A stretch of DNA of 8,218 bases. Origin: Sphingobacteriaceae bacterium (GTDB lineage: Bacteria > Bacteroidota > Bacteroidia > B-17B0 > Aurantibacillaceae). The notes beneath the pieces were generated by a model. That model was given only the letters and a program-made list of their open reading frames with translations. It did no database searches and was not told the origin of the DNA. Shown one piece after another: positions 7,656 to 8,218 of this stretch; position 1 is the stretch's first letter; each line of letters begins with the position of its first letter. The stretch lies in the NCBI GenBank assembly GCA_023251695.1, contig JAHEYE010000008.1:1-8218 (forward strand), written 5' to 3'. The position numbers and the translations under genes are program-made.

Positions 7656-8218
7656 TCAATTAGAAAGTATTTTTGAAAATTTTGGTTTCAGTGTCAGAAA
7701 TTTTTCTTCAAAAAATTTATACGAGATTGCAGAAAATAGTATAGTTAACGTAATACTTGAGATAAATAGCAAAATATTATATACCAAAGTTTCAGAAACA
7801 AATACAGCATTACAAAAATTAATACATAAAACGATTGCCAAAGGATTGTAAATATATAAGCCATATGAAATTTTACCCAAATACTTGAACACAGAATGCT
7901 CTAAGTTGAAGATCGGTTTAGGATTAGAAGCAAGGTTGAGTATTAAAATACTAAATAGAACTGAATAAACCTGGTTGTGAAAATGAGGCAATGTAACATT
8001 GAACAACAAACCATATAACACTGAAAGCAACACCACCCACTGAAACCATTTACTATAAACTAAATTGAGAAAAGATTTTTTTTTATTAAATAACAGATAT
8101 GCCATTACCCCTCCAATAGCCATACAATCTATCCTTAAGAAATAGAGAAATTTATTAAGAATCATCAATTTAGGATGAATTGACAGATCAATAAAAGGGA
8201 AAACCAGATAAGGAAGAA
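7656..8218 (-). CDS. Acyltransferase-3 family membrane O-acyltransferase, C-terminal part, cut by right edge
   Basis: 186 residues and the stop are visible, and the frame stays open to the right edge. A TTG at 8168 and an ATG at 8165 lie inside the frame and are not the true start: the codons before them read as continuous hydrophobic coding sequence (LPYLVFPFIDL). Evidence for the family is RIDCMAIGGVMAYLLF near visible residues 28-43, several hydrophobic helices, LGKISYGLYIYNP (113-125) and the terminal block SAISYKFFEEKF. Acyltransferase-3 proteins of about 330-400 residues place an acetyl or other acyl group on surface sugars from the inner membrane, so about half the gene, with the N-terminal catalytic His, is missing. 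The final block has Asn (codon 7845-7847) where many relatives have His. The coding sequence is more AT-rich than the carbamoyltransferase gene. Confidence 0.85.
   Translation of the reverse strand, partial: LPYLVFPFIDLSIHPKLMILNKFLYFLRIDCMAIGGVMAYLLFNKKKSFLNLVYSKWFQWVVLLSVLYGLLFNVTLPHFHNQVYSVLFSILILNLASNPKPIFNLEHSVFKYLGKISYGLYIYNPLAIVLCINFCNAVFVSETLVYNILLFISSITLTILFSAISYKFFEEKFLTLKPKFSKILSN

Larger units (their letters stand above)
1..8218 (-). other. Inferred polycistronic unit of a surface-polysaccharide cluster
   Basis: All eight genes are co-oriented. Junctions in transcription order are: 8-base gap, 2-base gap (with the ATG start), 14-base overlap, 2-base gap, 7-base gap, TTGA-type overlap (or a 2-base gap if GTG is used) and 1-base gap. 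No intergenic space is long enough for an internal promoter or intrinsic terminator, so both must lie outside the window. The bases before most ATGs are A/T-rich and lack a clear Shine-Dalgarno sequence, as is common in Bacteroidota. Co-transcription is inferred from spacing, not shown. Confidence 0.75.

Noticed and set aside
7516..7851. Plus-strand open frame of about 111 codons
   Set aside because: It lies opposite the WbqC-like and acyltransferase genes, spans their junction and shows no recognisable motif.
7656..8168. A 170-residue protein starting at the TTG at 8168
   Set aside because: The frame continues without a stop to the right edge, the upstream codons read as membrane-protein sequence, and the acyltransferase family is about twice this length. 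The start is internal.
1..8218. Mobile element, CRISPR array, tRNA or rRNA gene
   Set aside because: No transposase, integrase, terminal repeats, regular spaced repeats or recognisable RNA gene was seen. Almost every base is in one of the eight minus-strand genes.

Overview
The window is a compact, AT-rich stretch in which every supportable gene lies on the minus strand. Eight genes follow one another with no non-coding gap longer than 8 bases, so transcription runs from the right edge to the left edge, probably as one polycistronic message. The first gene (acyltransferase) is cut by the right edge and the last (asparagine synthase-like) by the left edge. The gene families, the low GC, and the A-rich starts without a clear Shine-Dalgarno sequence suggest a member of the Bacteroidota. 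That assignment is an inference, because no rRNA or marker gene is present.

In transcription order the genes are: (1) the C-terminal part of an acyltransferase-3 family membrane O-acyltransferase; (2) a WbqC-like protein; (3) a NodU/CmcH/TobZ-type O-carbamoyltransferase; (4) a small membrane protein of the SxtJ type, overlapping gene 3 by 14 bases; (5) a GT56 (WecF-like) glycosyltransferase; (6) and (7) two tandem paralogous GT-B fold glycosyltransferases carrying an HNDPR motif; (8) an AsnB-type glutamine amidotransferase/asparagine synthase.

This is a section of a surface-polysaccharide (O-antigen or capsule) gene cluster. Three glycosyltransferases would build the repeat unit. An O-acyltransferase, a carbamoyltransferase and an amidotransferase would decorate it with acyl, carbamoyl and possibly amide groups. 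No flippase, polymerase, initiating phosphoglycosyltransferase or sugar-nucleotide synthesis gene is visible, so the rest of the cluster must lie outside the window. The glycan structure cannot be read from this sequence.

Three start codons need attention. The carbamoyltransferase frame opens at a TTG, but an ATG two codons later fits the family. The downstream member of the glycosyltransferase pair has no ATG start and must use TTG or GTG. The apparent TTG start of the acyltransferase is internal to a frame that runs off the window. No RNA gene, mobile element, CRISPR array, promoter or terminator could be supported.
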